A stretch of 64,000 bases of DNA from positions 18,527,185 through 18,591,184 of the forward strand of contig OZ038496.1 of the NCBI GenBank assembly GCA_964036315.1. The letters are read 5' to 3'. Below, one piece after another: positions 42,016-52,644 of this stretch (within the stretch, counting starts at the first letter, position 1; every line of letters begins with the position of its first letter). The DNA is from Acanthosepion esculentum (Eukaryota; Mollusca; Cephalopoda; Sepiida; Sepiidae). Position numbers and translations under genes: made by a program. The notes under the pieces are model-generated. The model saw nothing but the letters and a program-made list of their open reading frames with translations, ran no database searches and was not told the origin of the DNA.

Positions 42016-42230
42016 AAAATGGTAACTGATGCATTTGTATATGAATTATATCCAACAAGTGTAATAATAGTTATGAAATGGATGGATGATTCATTTTTAC
42101 TATAGACCTTTTAGGCAATATAAGACATTATTAACAATAACTAATAATAAAAAAGAATAATTATAACAATATGCAGTAATTAACATTGTATAATTGATAG
42201 AAGATTCATTCTTATTGTAAATCAACAAAC

Positions 42231-43394
42231 ACAGTGTACAAATATAATCTTTCTTTACAAAGTCTAGAACTTTTGCCTTTTAAAGCAAGAATTTTAAAGC
42301 TTCTCTTTAGTGTATATGAATTTCCAACCTCATTACTCTTACTCATTTTAGAGTCAAGGATGTTGTTCATTCCTCAGGTTGACCTTGGTTAACTGAAACA
42401 GTAGACAAAAAAAATGTGGATAAGAAAGGCCATTCTACAAAAAGACATATTGGTAAACATTATACAGAACCTTCTATTTGAATTTTGAAGTTTGGATATT
42501 GCTGTTATTCTGTAATTCTTTGAATGGTCAGGTTGATGGGGACTAATTCTTTTTAATAATTTGTGAGAGTTGACAAATATTTGAAAAAAGCTACACTGAA
42601 CCAAGATAAAAACAACAAGGATAGAGATGGGAGAAATAGAGTGAATGGTAATTTAAAAAACAAAAGAAAAGAGATGACTCATTTCTCTTCACAAATTTAC
42701 GACCAAATGCCTTCACTGCCATGAAAATAAAATAAAAAAAACAAAAATTATGATTACGATTAATCTCCTTGTTGTCAGGAATTTTTGTCCATTCATGCAA
42801 ACGTGGAACTAATGTTTCTTGGAGGATTAGTTTGAAAACAATTTTCGCTAAGGAGATCAATCATGTAGCACTGTTGAAGCAGGAAATTGAGCAAGAGTAA
42901 ATGAAGAGGAAAATGTGGAAGATTCCTTCAGGCAATTCTGCTATCCAACTCACCATTTTTTTTATTAGAATTATGGTATTAAAAGGTGTAGAAAATGAGC
43001 AGAGGGGACAATATCAATCACCTGTCCTAATACTCCTCTTTCATCAAAGATGGCCTTATCATGATACCATCTGGCTTGCTATGATGGCAGGGATAACTGC
43101 TGTACCAGTAGTCGGTCCTTTAATGAAACTAAAAGCCTGGCTTTCAAACACTGATTTTAGAGCATTCGTGAAACATAACCTTCCTACAACCATTTCACTG
43201 ATTTAAACTCATTCTAGACTAAGCTTAGCTTTATAGACATCTGTACCATTCTACAAAATCCTGACTTTCATTTTTTTTTTCCATTTTCCTTGTTATTCAC
43301 ATGGTATTCTTAGCCTCCTTCTGTGGAACCACATTTCTATTGCTTCTAGTTTCTTCTTCATCTGTGAGAAGTTTGTCCAACATTTACTGCCATA
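42231..43394. other. No gene supported
   Basis: The plus frame at 42901-43206 (101 codons) and minus frames at 42389-42860 show no family motif that I recognise. Confidence 0.45.
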
Positions 43395-43395
43395 T

Positions 43396-43852
43396 TTTTT
43401 TTTTTTTTTTTTTTTTTAAGCGTATCACCCCAAGCAAGGCTGGAGGCCACTATCACGCAAGGGGTTAAAGAAGGGTTGGAGGAAGAGCAGATAGGAGTGG
43501 TAAAGGAGAGGATGTGGAGAAAGAGAAAGACAGTGGGTGGATCAAGGCAAGGGGGTTACAGAAGATTTGGAGCGAGAGCAGATAGGAATGAAAAATGAAA
43601 GGATGTGGAGAAGGGAAGTGGATAGATCAAGGCAACTGGAGATGTCGATTGACACTACACTTAAACCGTTGGAGATTGTATTTGTCAGGGAAACAGTAAT
43701 AGGGAAGGGAGTTCCATAGGCGAGATGTGCGAGACATGAAGCTATTGGAGTAGAAGAGACGTCTACATCTAACAGTTTCCACGGTGTAGTGCTGGGAGCG
43801 GGATGCCAGCCTCGTGGGGCGTTTAAATTCACGAGGCCTGGGGACAAGGAGG
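43396..43852 (-). mobile_element. CR1/Jockey-like LINE, 3' end (copy 10), well preserved
   Basis: T-run at 43396-43419, then AAGCGTATCACCCCAAGCAA. The minus frame at 43627-43899 reads LVPRPREFKRPTRLASRSQH, FYSNSFMSRTSRLWNSLPYY and CFPDKYNLQRFKCSVNRHLQ. It is nearly identical in protein to copy 7 (33079-33583) and shares its internal 3' UTR duplication. These two copies form the youngest subfamily here. The 101-codon overlapping frame at 43542-43847 is an out-of-frame reading of the same copy. Confidence 0.85.
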
Positions 43853-43924
43853 ACCAATATTATATAACGGTTTAATATTCTTTTCTTTGTTTCTAGCAAA
43901 ATGTTTCTATTTCATAATACTTGG

Positions 43925-44315
43925 CTTAGCTTTTGAAAGGTACTTTCACTCTTCCTTTGAACTTTGGTGTCACATTTTCCATTATCTGTTAAAATACTTC
44001 TCAGATATTTGAATTATACTCACTTGATTTTGGTCTCTCCAATTTGTATTTCACATCTTGGCCTATTACTATTAACAACCATATATTCTATCTTTTTACA
44101 ATTGATAGTCCCTTCTTCTCACTTTATTTACTACTTCTGTCAAAGTTTCTGTAGTTTTGTCTGTATTTTCTATCAATACTGTGTCATCTGCATATCTTAT
44201 GTTTTGTAAGATTGGGTCTGCCAATAATAAGCCTGGGTAGGACTCCAAGTTCCTCTTGCTGTTTAGATTGAATAAGTCCAGTGAGAAGACATATCCTTGT
44301 TTTACACCCATTTCT
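43925..44315 (-). pseudogene. RTE-type LINE reverse transcriptase, blocks 4-5 and beyond
   Basis: Minus strand, from 44311 down: GVKQGYVFSLDLFNL is RT block 4 (usual form GVRQGCVLSPDLFN). NIRYADDTVLIENT at about 44165-44206 holds the YADD catalytic motif, complete. After a stop, the thread continues as KIEYMVVNSNRPRCEIQIGE and ILTDNGKCDTKVQRK down to about 43925. That order is typical of RTE-clade ORF2. Both catalytic Asp residues of YADD remain, but block 4 is mutated and stops follow, so it is dead. It directly abuts LINE copy 10 on the same strand. Confidence 0.8.
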
Positions 44316-44755
44316 ATTTTTGTATATTAACTGAATTCATTTTCTGTCATAATGCAAGTCTTTTTCTCTCAGTATTCTGGATTATTCAAATGGTTTTCCC
44401 AAATAAATCAAGCTTACCTAGCAGTTCAAACAGTGTTTGATATATGACTAATAATTTATTAACAAGAAATAAAAAATATACTTGTATGCATGCAAAAATA
44501 GCGAAGAAAAAAGACATTAAAATCTAACTGAGTGTGTGTATGATAGACAGGGTTCAGTCTCTCAGGAGAAAGATATCTCCAATCAGAGAACAAGTCCCAT
44601 GCTGATGTAATTTCTACTGCATGCTAGAAGGAAAACAAAAAAAGAGGAAAAAACAGGAAGTGTCCTGTTTTTATCACTATTTAACAGTACCAGCTATTGG
44701 TATCTTGGCAAACCAAGTAGGGGGTAATCCCATTTACCTTACAGGCTAGAATGAC
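44316..44755. other. No feature recognised
   Basis: Possibly decayed upstream RTE sequence near 44320-44420; nothing firm. Confidence 0.4.
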
Positions 44756-44757
44756 TG

Positions 44758-44850
44758 GGAAGTGTTCTGATGGAGGATGGTAGGTGCAATGCTGAGATCC
44801 AAACATGGAGTGGGATGGCCAAGGATGCATTCCAGAGAACAGGGCAAATT
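44758..44850 (+). pseudogene. RTE-type LINE ORF2 fragment
   Basis: The plus frame from 44770 reads MEDGRCNAEIQTW then GMAKDAFQRTG. The usual RTE form is TEDGKC..EI..RI.MAKDAFQKL, the segment after the YADD region. About 27 codons remain, then the reading runs into dispersed repeat E. Confidence 0.6.
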
Positions 44851-44854
44851 AATA

Positions 44855-45080
44855 CTAAACAAACAATATATATGCAAATCAAAACTAGGCAAAGCAGAAG
44901 TAATAAGGCAAAAGTCCAGAAAGCATGGTGTTCATGCACAAAGGGGATACGGACATGTGATTGTAGCATTCTGACTCCAAGAGAAGAAAGAACAAAAATA
45001 TTTCAGATGTGACCGTAAAGTGGTCTATCTTATTGGCTAGGAAGAAATCCCAGCATGCATCTGTAGGATTTGTCTATAGA
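44855..45080. repeat. Dispersed repeat E (copy 2)
   Basis: Same blocks as 41560-41880, ending GGCTAGGAAGAAATCCCAGC ATGCAT. Here it follows an RTE fragment, so repeat E may be the non-coding part of an RTE derivative. Confidence 0.7.
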
Positions 45081-45605
45081 TTTTGGGATTTTTTGCATTC
45101 ATTACAAACAGATTGAAACCAACAAATTGCATATTATCACTTCAGTGTCCGTTACAAGTGTTTATTCTTTATTTCCGTTCTGCAGACTCACAATCCAAAT
45201 ATAGGACTATTTAAAACTAATGTCCAGTTTCTGTTTTTACAGCTGTCAATTCATTATTTGTCATTTAATGATTGGAAGAGGAATTTGACTTCTACAATCA
45301 AATTTCTTCTAAGTAATTTTTTTTAACAGATGAAGTTCATTCAACCATTATTAATGATTAGTAATTTTTAATTCGAGCTTCAGTTCTTTTCACCTAAATT
45401 AGTCAGTGCATCAGTCTACAACCATCAGTGAATAGTATCAAGCACTGTAACTACATACTAGTCCCAATGGTCTCATGAGCAATGGTAGAGCCACCCCGAA
45501 TATATGATATTCAGCCCTATCACTCTATGAAATATCAATTTTTATAAGGTAGTATTCATGTAAAATGCAAATTTTATTGCCACCTAATTATGTACAATAA
45601 TGGCT
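45081..45605. other. No feature recognised
   Basis: AT-rich, no frame or repeat end. Confidence 0.5.
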
Positions 45606-45609
45606 CATA

Positions 45610-46650
45610 TGCAATTTAGGTGAACAATTCAACTATAAATATTGAAAATAAATACAATGTATCTAAATACAAATTAGAGACATATCATAATAGATTGTTC
45701 CATCCATAAATAAATCTTTTGAAGGAACTTTAATTTTGCACATCAACTTGAGATTTTTCTAGTTAAAAAGTTAAATAATTTTAACACATTGAACATTATA
45801 AATAAAAAAAATAGTAAATTTTATATAATGTTTTTAGAGACTTGAGCAAACCAAATTAATGGATTTTGACAGAAAAAAGAGCCCAGAATGACATCAAAAT
45901 CAAAAAAAGCCCAGAATGACATCAAAATCAAAAAGAGCCCAGAATGACATCAAAATAAAAAAAAGCCCAGAATGACATCAAAATCAAAAAGAGCCCAGAA
46001 TGACATCAAAATCAAAAAAAGCCCAGAATGACATCAAAATCAAAAAAAGCCCAGAATGACATCAAAATCAAAAAAAGGTCCAGAATGACATCAAAATCAA
46101 AAAAGGCCCAGAATGACATCAAAATCAAAAAAAGGCCCAGAATGACATCAAAATCAAAAAAAGGCCCAGAATGACATCAAAATCAAAAAAGGCCCAGAAT
46201 GACATCAAAATCAAAAAAGGCCCAGAATGACATCAAAATCAAAAAAAGCCCAGAATGACATCAAAATCAAAAAAAGCCCAGAATGACATCAAAATAAAAA
46301 AAAGCCCAGAATGACATCAAAATCAAAAAAAGGCCCAGAATGACATCAAAATCAAAAAAGGCCCAGAATGACATCAAAATCAAAAAAAGGCCCAGAATGA
46401 CATCAAAATCAAAAAAGGCCCAGAATGACATCAAAATCAAAAAAAGCCCAGAATGATAGCAAAATCAAAAAAAGCCTAGAATGACATCAAAATCCACAAA
46501 AGTATTTCATCCTTTAATAGTCAGTTGTGCTTAGTTTAACTTGTAAAATATATAAATGTGTATATAAAAAAAACAAATGATATAATAGCAAGGGTCACAA
46601 AGCACTTCCTGGGCCCCCAAATAAGGTTTGGGCCCACCCCCAGTTGGGTG
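45610..46650 (-). repeat. Dispersed repeat R (copy 2), split by a minisatellite
   Basis: Minus-strand order matches 26880-27350: GGGGGCCCAGGAAGTGCTTT, TATATTTTACAAGTTAAACT, then the minisatellite in place of one short segment, then the AT-rich tail with TTTAGATACATTGTATTTAT. Confidence 0.75.
45880..46497 (-). repeat. 28-bp minisatellite grown inside repeat R
   Basis: About 22 units of GCCCAGAATGACATCAAAAT plus CAAAAAAA, varying in A-run length and in one G. Copy 1 of repeat R has a single related segment (ACATCATTCTGGATTCTTTT at 27069) at the same place, so the array arose by expansion of that segment. Confidence 0.95.
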
Positions 46651-46664
46651 GGTGGTAGAGAAAG

Positions 46665-47215
46665 TATGCGCCAACCTTGTGCATTAGAACAAGAACAGTC
46701 TACCCCATAGATTAAATAAGCAGTTCAGTTTGGAATTCCCTGTAAGCTTCTCAGATCAACATACATCTGATGAAGACTAGAGGGTGCAATGCACGAAACA
46801 TTGTAATAACGACAAAGATGAGGACAGTGGGCAACATATAAATAATGTAAATAAATTGAAACCAACTCCAAGAAATGATAAAAGATAATGTTTTAGTGGG
46901 GACTTTCAAACATAAGATGGAGTGGATAATTACTGTATGCACTCTTTACATTGTTCAGAATGTTGTCCTCATTTTTGTTGGCATATTCATAATGTTTCGA
47001 CTGTTATACACTCTGGCCTTCTTCAGTGGAATGGAATTTTGAACCAAACCCTTTATTTCATCCACTAGGGTGGATTGTTCTAGTTCCACATGCCATACCT
47101 CTTCTGGTTATCTCAGTTTCAGTTAATTCCCTTTCATAACTCTCACAAGTTTTTGTTCTTGGAAAAGTGTAAATAGTTACAATTCCTCATCTCAGAAATA
47201 TAGACAGATAATTAC
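46665..47215. repeat. Dispersed repeat family C, inverted pair (copies 2 and 3)
   Basis: A plus-oriented copy (46668-46860: AGAACAGTCTACCCCATAGA, CTGATGAAGAC, CGAAACATTGTAATAACGAC, AAAGATGAGGACAGTGG) faces a minus-oriented copy (46925-47215). CTGATGA (46767-46773) and GAAAC (46795-46799) followed by ATT-GTA resemble a hammerhead core, but stem II and stem I pair poorly. Confidence 0.75.
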
Positions 47216-47906
47216 TGTGTTGCTTTGTCTAAAGAGCAGCAATGAAAAGAAAGAAATATGAAAGGATTACTGACAGGTCCTTAATGTTTACCGCCTCACT
47301 TGCCTTCCAAGCTTTCTTCTGGTTTATAAGCTGCAGACCTCGAATTAATAATAAAAGGGATTCATAATGGACAAGTTAATATGCATAAAAGTGAGTTTTC
47401 TTATCTCAAAATGCATGAATAAAATTAAATATTAGATGTGTACTATCATTTCAGTGAACATTACACTCTTCATGCCACCGTATTTTACTACGTCCATATA
47501 TTCAAAAGGTGGAATTTTTTGTCAGGTTTTACTACTCTAATGCTTCCACTACCTGTTCTCAGTTAGTCTCCATCTAACATATTAACCAGGTTACTTATTG
47601 CTTACCTTAGTGATCAAATGAGAACCAGTGCTTTCAGTTTGATTTAACAATAAATCCGTGCTGCTACACTTTTACCAACCCTGACAGAATTCAGTTGCAT
47701 TAAATAGGAGCTTATATAATTCATACTGGGGTCATATAAATGAACACTTCTTGCTGGCATTTATAATTAGGTGGAGGTCAGTAATCACTGAAATATTCAG
47801 GCTTGGAGATAAAGGGTAAATTTTCATGGTTGATTTTAAGACCAGAGTAATTCCTTTGGTGCTAAGAAATATAGTTTCAAGTAAATAATTCTGATTCACA
47901 TATATG

Positions 47907-47950
<44 letters not shown>

Positions 47951-48185
47951 TTCTGCAGATATCTAAAGAATGAAAATCTGTTATCAACTTCCTTTGATTT
48001 TTATTCATGTAATATTCATAGCAACGGAATGATCTTTATTTTATTTTTATGAAAAAAACATTATCCAACATTACTTTCATCTTGAATTTTTTTTAATTGC
48101 TCTTTATCACAATCAGTGGCACCAGTCTATGAGAATGATAATGCTGAATTCAAAATCAACATGAAGAAAGGTGAGCTTTATCAGG
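47216..48185. other. No gene; (TA)n at 47909-47947
   Basis: A TA microsatellite of about 39 bp lies at 47909-47947. The rest shows nothing I can support. Confidence 0.6.
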
Positions 48186-48189
48186 CAAC

Positions 48190-48330
48190 CTTGAGGCCAC
48201 TTCGGTAGGGTCAGCACACACCCTGACCAGTGGGGGAGACACAGGCCTGGTTGGGGACCCTGGGCAGTGCTTTGTGACCCTGGCTATCTACATTTATATA
48301 TGTTGCAAATTAAAACATAATGAGAAAGAT
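48190..48330 (+). repeat. Dispersed repeat R (copy 3), 5' part
   Basis: CTGACCAGTGGGGGAGACAC, GACCCTGGGCAGTGCTTTGT and ACATTTATATATGTTGCAAA match 26900-27020. Confidence 0.7.
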
Positions 48331-48397
48331 AAATAAATTCTACTGAAAAGGATGTGGAAATTCGCAAAGATAAAACCTGGGCTGCCTTGAATAATTT

Positions 48398-48690
48398 TTT
48401 TATTTTTATTTAAGCAAATCACCCCAAGCAAGGTGGGAGAGCCATTAGCACGCAAGGGGTTACAGAGAGTGAGAGTAAGACTAAAGAGGAGTGTTTGGGA
48501 AATGGATAAAGAGAAGGACAGAGATGAAGGTCAAGGCATCAGAAGATGTCAGTTGACATTACATTTGAATATTTGAAGATTATAGCCATCAGGGAAGCAA
48601 GTGATAGGAAGGGAGTTCCACTGATGGGAAGTGTGAGATAAGAAGCTGTTGGAGTAGAAGAGATGGCTACATTTAATCGTTTCAATGTAA
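48398..48690 (-). mobile_element. CR1/Jockey-like LINE, 3' end (copy 11)
   Basis: T-rich start, AAATCACCCCAAGCAAGGTG, GTTACAGAGAGTGAGAGTAA, CATTTGAATATTTGAAGATT and GGAGTTCCACTGATGGGAAG. It is the closest single-copy relative of the 218-bp array unit and stops abruptly where an RTE fragment begins. Confidence 0.8.
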
Positions 48691-48691
48691 T

Positions 48692-49425
48692 TTGAAAATC
48701 TGATCTACCAGTAAAAATCAAGCAGAGATTCTTTCAAGCCACTGTAGAGGCAATTTTAATGTATGGTGCCATTTCTAGGAGATCAACTAAAACTCTAGAG
48801 TTTAAGCTTTATAGAACGTACACTCAGATGCGGAGAGCTGTACTTAACATCTCTTGGAGACAATATTCAACTAAATCACAGCTGTATGGACCCATCCTTG
48901 ATATTTCTACAATCCTAAACCCTAGAGTCTAAGCTTGATGGAACGTACACTCCGATGCTGATAGCTATACTTAACATCTCTTGGAGACAACATTCAACTA
49001 AATCACAGCTCTATGGACCCATCCTTGATATTTCTACAATCCTAAACCCTAGAGTCTAAGCTTGATGGAACCTACACTCCGATGCTGATCGCTATACTTA
49101 ACATCTCTTGGAGACAACATCCAACTACATCACAGCTGTATGGACCCATCGCAGATATTTCTACAAACTTATTTGAACACAGAATGCACTTTGTAGAACA
49201 ATGCTAGTGAGCAAAACAAAAACTTGTGAGTGATCTACTGCTCTGGACACCTAGCCATTGAGCAAGACAAGTTGGTCGCCTAGTAACCAACTACATTGAT
49301 AAGCTATGTTATGACACAGAATGCCTCCCTAATGAGCTTCTGACCTTGATGCAGGACCATGCTGGTTGGTATGACAGACTTATGATTGTTCATACTAGCT
49401 CAACCAAGGTAATACATACGGTATA
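48692..49425 (+). pseudogene. RTE-type LINE ORF2 C-terminus with internal triplication
   Basis: The plus frame from 48696 reads KSDLPVKIKQRFFQATVEA, ILMYGAISRRSTKTLE, LYRTYTQMRRAVLNISW and QLYGPILDIS, the usual post-RT region of RTE elements. The block ending in NISW...YGPI is present three times at a 127-bp period (48795, 48922, 49049). Because 127 is not a multiple of 3, each step shifts the frame. Downstream YIDKLCYDTECLPNELL and TLMQDHAGWYDRLM give the C-terminal DRDEWR-like end. The element passes directly into the 39-bp satellite, and RTE 3' ends often carry short tandem repeats. Confidence 0.75.
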
Positions 49426-49915
49426 TAAGTAAATTCATGACTATATGCCAGTTGATATGCAATATAAGTTGATTTATGACTATATAGTAATCAATATGCA
49501 ATATAAGTAAATTCGTGACTATATGCCAGTTGATATGCAATATAAGTTGATTTATGACTATATAGTAATCAATATGCAATATAAGTAAATTTGTGATTAT
49601 ATGCCAGTTGATATGCAATATAAGTTGATTTATGACTATATAGTAATCAATATGCAATATAAGTAAATTTGTGATTATATGCCAGTTGATATGCAGTATA
49701 AGTTGATTTATGACTATATAGTAATCAATATGCAATATAAGTAAATTTGTGATTATATGCCAGTTGATATGCAATATAAGTTGATTTATGACTATATAGT
49801 AATCAATATGCAATATAAGTAAATTTGTGATTATATGCCAGTTGATATTCAATATAAACAGATTTATGATTATATGGCAATTGATATGCACTATAAGTAG
49901 ATTTGTGACTATTAA
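49420..49915. repeat. 39/78-bp satellite at an RTE 3' end
   Basis: The 78-bp unit is made of two related 39-bp halves: GTAAATTTGTGATTATATGC plus CAGTTGATATGCAATATAA, and GTTGATTTATGACTATATAG plus TAATCAATATGCAATATAA. About six 78-bp units are present. Because 78 is divisible by 3, a 174-codon minus frame (49400-49924) stays open; it is repeat-driven and not a gene. More half-units lie at 50724-50795. Confidence 0.92.
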
Positions 49916-49916
49916 T

Positions 49917-50722
49917 GCCTCCAAAATGAAACTGCTCTCGTTTATCCCCCATAGAGAAACCCTCCCTGCCTCCCATCAACATTGCTGATGCTCATAGTCA
50001 CAAGAGTGTCTCTCTCTGCCTTCTTGGTCTCACCTTTTCCACTGACCTGAGGTGCAACAACTACATTGAATCAATAGCTACATCTACCGCAAGGAAAGTT
50101 GGTTCTCTGTGTTGTGCCAGAAGGTTTTTCTTGTCTGAGTCCATCCTTCAAATCTACCATTTGCCCTTGCATTGAATACTGCTGCCATATACGGTCTGGT
50201 GCTTCCGCTGTTCATCTCGAGGTTCTTGACAAAATCCAAAGGCGGATATGCGATATGATAGGTCTTGACCTGGCATCTTGACTCCAGTCACTTTCTCAGA
50301 GATGTGATGTGGTTTCCCTCTGTCTTTCCTATAAATATCTTCATGGCAACTGGTCTGATTAACTATTTTCACTGGTGCCCAAACTGCATGAATTTAAGTT
50401 TGCTACTAGGTTGGCATCTCAGACATATGCTTTTACTGGTGAAACAGTTAAATGTAACCACTCCTTCTACTCCAACAGCTTCTTCTCCCACACTTTCCAA
50501 CAGTGGAACTCCTTTCCTCTTACTTGCTTCCCTGATAACTATAATCTTCAAAAATTTAAATGTAATGTCAGTCGACATTTTCTGATGGTTTGATCTTGAT
50601 CCCTATCCTTCTCTTTATCCTTTCCTGAAACACCCCTCTTTTCTCTTATTTTCACTCTCTGTAACCCCTTGCATTCTAGTGGCATTCCCGCCTTGCTTGG
50701 GGTGAAATGCTTAAAAAAATAT
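49917..50722 (+). mobile_element. CR1/Jockey-like LINE, 3' end (copy 12), longest
   Basis: Starts within ORF2: NIADAHSHKSVSLCLLGL, TFSTDLRCNNYIESIA, TARKVGSL. It continues through CIEYCCHIRSGASAVHLEVL, DKIQRRICDMIGLDLAS, LHEFKFATRLASQTYAF and FPDNYNLQKFKCNVSRH to a stop near 50591. The 3' UTR ends GCCTTGCTTGGGGTGAAATG CTTAAAAAAAT at 50722. Frameshifts break the frame near 50140 and 50280. It lies inside the 39-bp satellite. Confidence 0.85.
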
Positions 50723-50723
50723 G

Positions 50724-50795
50724 GTAATCGATATGCAATACAAGTAGATTTATGACTACTTATATGGCAAATGATATGCAATAGGAGTAGAGTTA
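50724..50795. repeat. 39-bp satellite, continuation beyond the LINE
   Basis: TGGTAATCGATATGCAATAC and GGCAAATGATATGCAATAGG are half-units of the array at 49420-49915, now separated from it by the inserted LINE. Confidence 0.8.
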
Positions 50796-51665
50796 TTCAA
50801 TCCTGAGACAGTGTTGAAAAGCTATCAAGGAAAGTTCTCTTGATTTGAAGAAACAATGACTTAATTCTACCTTTTCAGATAGAATGAATGCTCTTCAATG
50901 GAAGGAACTGGTGAGTGACAACTGTGACTTAGATCTGCCTTCTTTTGTTACTACTGTGGATGGTTATTGATCTCTGATTTAATCGAGAAAGACCCTTGAC
51001 CAATGTGCTAATTCTGCCTTTCCGTCAGTCGCAGATAAGTAACAAAATGAAATGCCCCCTTTGCCTGATAAATCTCTACTTAACTTGATTTATATCATCA
51101 TTGCCTGAGCAACCATCTGCTATTACCCCTTTCAAACATGTCTGCAATGTGCTTTCTGCTTAGCTTGAAAAACCTGACCGACGTCCATTAAGGTGAGGAG
51201 GCCTGGTTAAAAAAAAGGAAGGTCAATTAAGTTAGATTTGCAAGCTCCTTGATGGAGATGGCAGCTTTATTCAAACCTGAACTAATCAATTGTTATTCAG
51301 GTGGGCAGCACAAGTACAGCTGGGAGTTGGTAGGAAAATTGAAAGTATGATCGATATCTTTCATGTGAAATTAGTGTCCTGAGACAGATACATGTAGCAG
51401 TCAGATTTATATAAGCATAGGCAATGCATTTTTTACTTATGTTTCAGGAACAAAATAATAACTATCTAGACTCACAAAATTTTTACAGTTGACAGTTTGA
51501 TACTTGATATATTGTCTTTGTTTTAAGGGAGATAAATTGTTAGCATTCATTAATTAACCATACAGTCATAAACTTCATATACTGCATAATCCTTCAAACA
51601 AGTTTTTATGACATTTATTACCTTCCATCATGTAGAGCATGACCTGTAGAAATTCAACAGTTGAC
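50796..51665. other. No feature recognised
   Basis: Mixed sequence; no open frame over 60 codons apart from chance. Confidence 0.5.
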
Positions 51666-51668
51666 ACT

Positions 51669-51750
51669 TTTTTTTTTAATCATTTCACCCCAAGCAAAAC
51701 AATAATGCCACGAAGACATAAGATGCTACTGGGAATAAAAGAGAATGAGA
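51669..51750 (-). mobile_element. CR1/Jockey-like LINE, 3' terminus only (copy 13)
   Basis: T-run, AATCATTTCACCCCAAGCAA, AACAATAATGCCACGAAGAC. Truncated after about 80 bp, where the 190-bp tandem repeat begins. Confidence 0.75.
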
Positions 51751-51754
51751 AGAC

Positions 51755-52035
51755 TTTAAAAGAAACCAGAAACCCAATCCTAAACAGGAAGCAAGGGATA
51801 AACGTCTATTCCTGTTCAAAAGGTCAGGGAGGAGTGTGAACCAGACAAAAGGCAAACCTGTCTACTCCTATTATGGAAAAAAATAAATAGTAAATAAAAT
51901 TTCAGAGTTTATGTGGAGGCATCAGTAGTATAGAGTTGAAGTTGACTTTAGATGGAACCAGAAACCTAATCCTAAACAGGAAGCAAGGGATAAACCTCTA
52001 CTCCTGTTCAAAAGACCTGGGAAGAGTATGAACTG
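51755..52035. repeat. ~190-bp tandem repeat, second locus
   Basis: About 1.5 units of the repeat at 22755-23520: CCAGAAACCCAATCCTAAAC, AAGCAAGGGATAAACGTCTA, GGGAGGAGTGTGAACCAGAC, CCTGTCTACTCCTATTATGG. Confidence 0.8.
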
Positions 52036-52129
52036 GATCTGTTTTCTTTAATCATGTTAAGCGGCACCTGTGGAAATTCTATGAATTTTGCTAATTTTTA
52101 TTACTAAAACTAATAATTTCTGTTTGAAT

Positions 52130-52545
52130 TTCTGGGAGGGATGAGGAATAATCATTATTTAAACTATTTACAATTAAACTATTATCTTCATCATTGCTGT
52201 TGTTATCATGCTTCAGCCAGTGAGTCCTCTAGCTTTCATTTGGTGTATATCAATCCATTGTCCTATGGGACAATGGTCTAGTAAGTTGGTTTATGAATTT
52301 GATGACATAGCAATTGTGAATTCAATTGTACAGTGTGTACTTGGACTCTGAGGAAACTAAGCAGTAGAAAAATAAGAGCTAGATGAGAGATTTTTAGATA
52401 TGGGCAATGGAACAAGAACAGTCTAACCCATAAATTAAATAGTGTTCAGATTAGAATTCCCTGTAGGTTACCACAATCAATATACACCTGATGAAAGCCA
52501 GGCTTGATGTTACTTAACTTTGATGATCATACAAGAATTGGTGTT
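52130..52545. repeat. Dispersed repeat family C, inverted pair (degenerate)
   Basis: A minus-oriented copy (52140-52300) and a plus-oriented copy (52385-52540: ATGGAACAAGAACAGTCTAA, TAAATTAAATAGTGTTCAGA, ACACCTGATGAAAGCCAGGC). Both are strongly decayed. Confidence 0.55.
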
Positions 52546-52644
52546 TCAATGTGATGTGGCCCTATGCCCCTTTTAGAAAGGTGTTAGAGATTATTTTCTT
52601 TTGTCCACTGCTGCTATGCTAAGAATTTGTAGATAGGGGACAGT

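Larger units (their letters stand above)
41355..42230. repeat. Recurring ~120-bp AT-rich block
   Basis: ATTATAACAAtA-type blocks with GAAGATTCGTTCTTACTGTG occur at about 41355-41440, 41450-41535 and 42085-42225. Other repeats separate the last one from the first two. Confidence 0.55.

Noticed and set aside
42901..43206. 101-codon plus frame
   Set aside because: No recognised domain, no supporting context, and it is in repeat-rich sequence.
45880..46497. CRISPR-like short repeats
   Set aside because: Direct tandem units without spacers inside a dispersed repeat; a minisatellite.
49400..49924. 174-codon open frame on the minus strand
   Set aside because: The satellite period of 78 bp is a multiple of three, so one stop-free unit makes a long frame. 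The protein is a simple repeat of a hydrophobic segment with no gene context.
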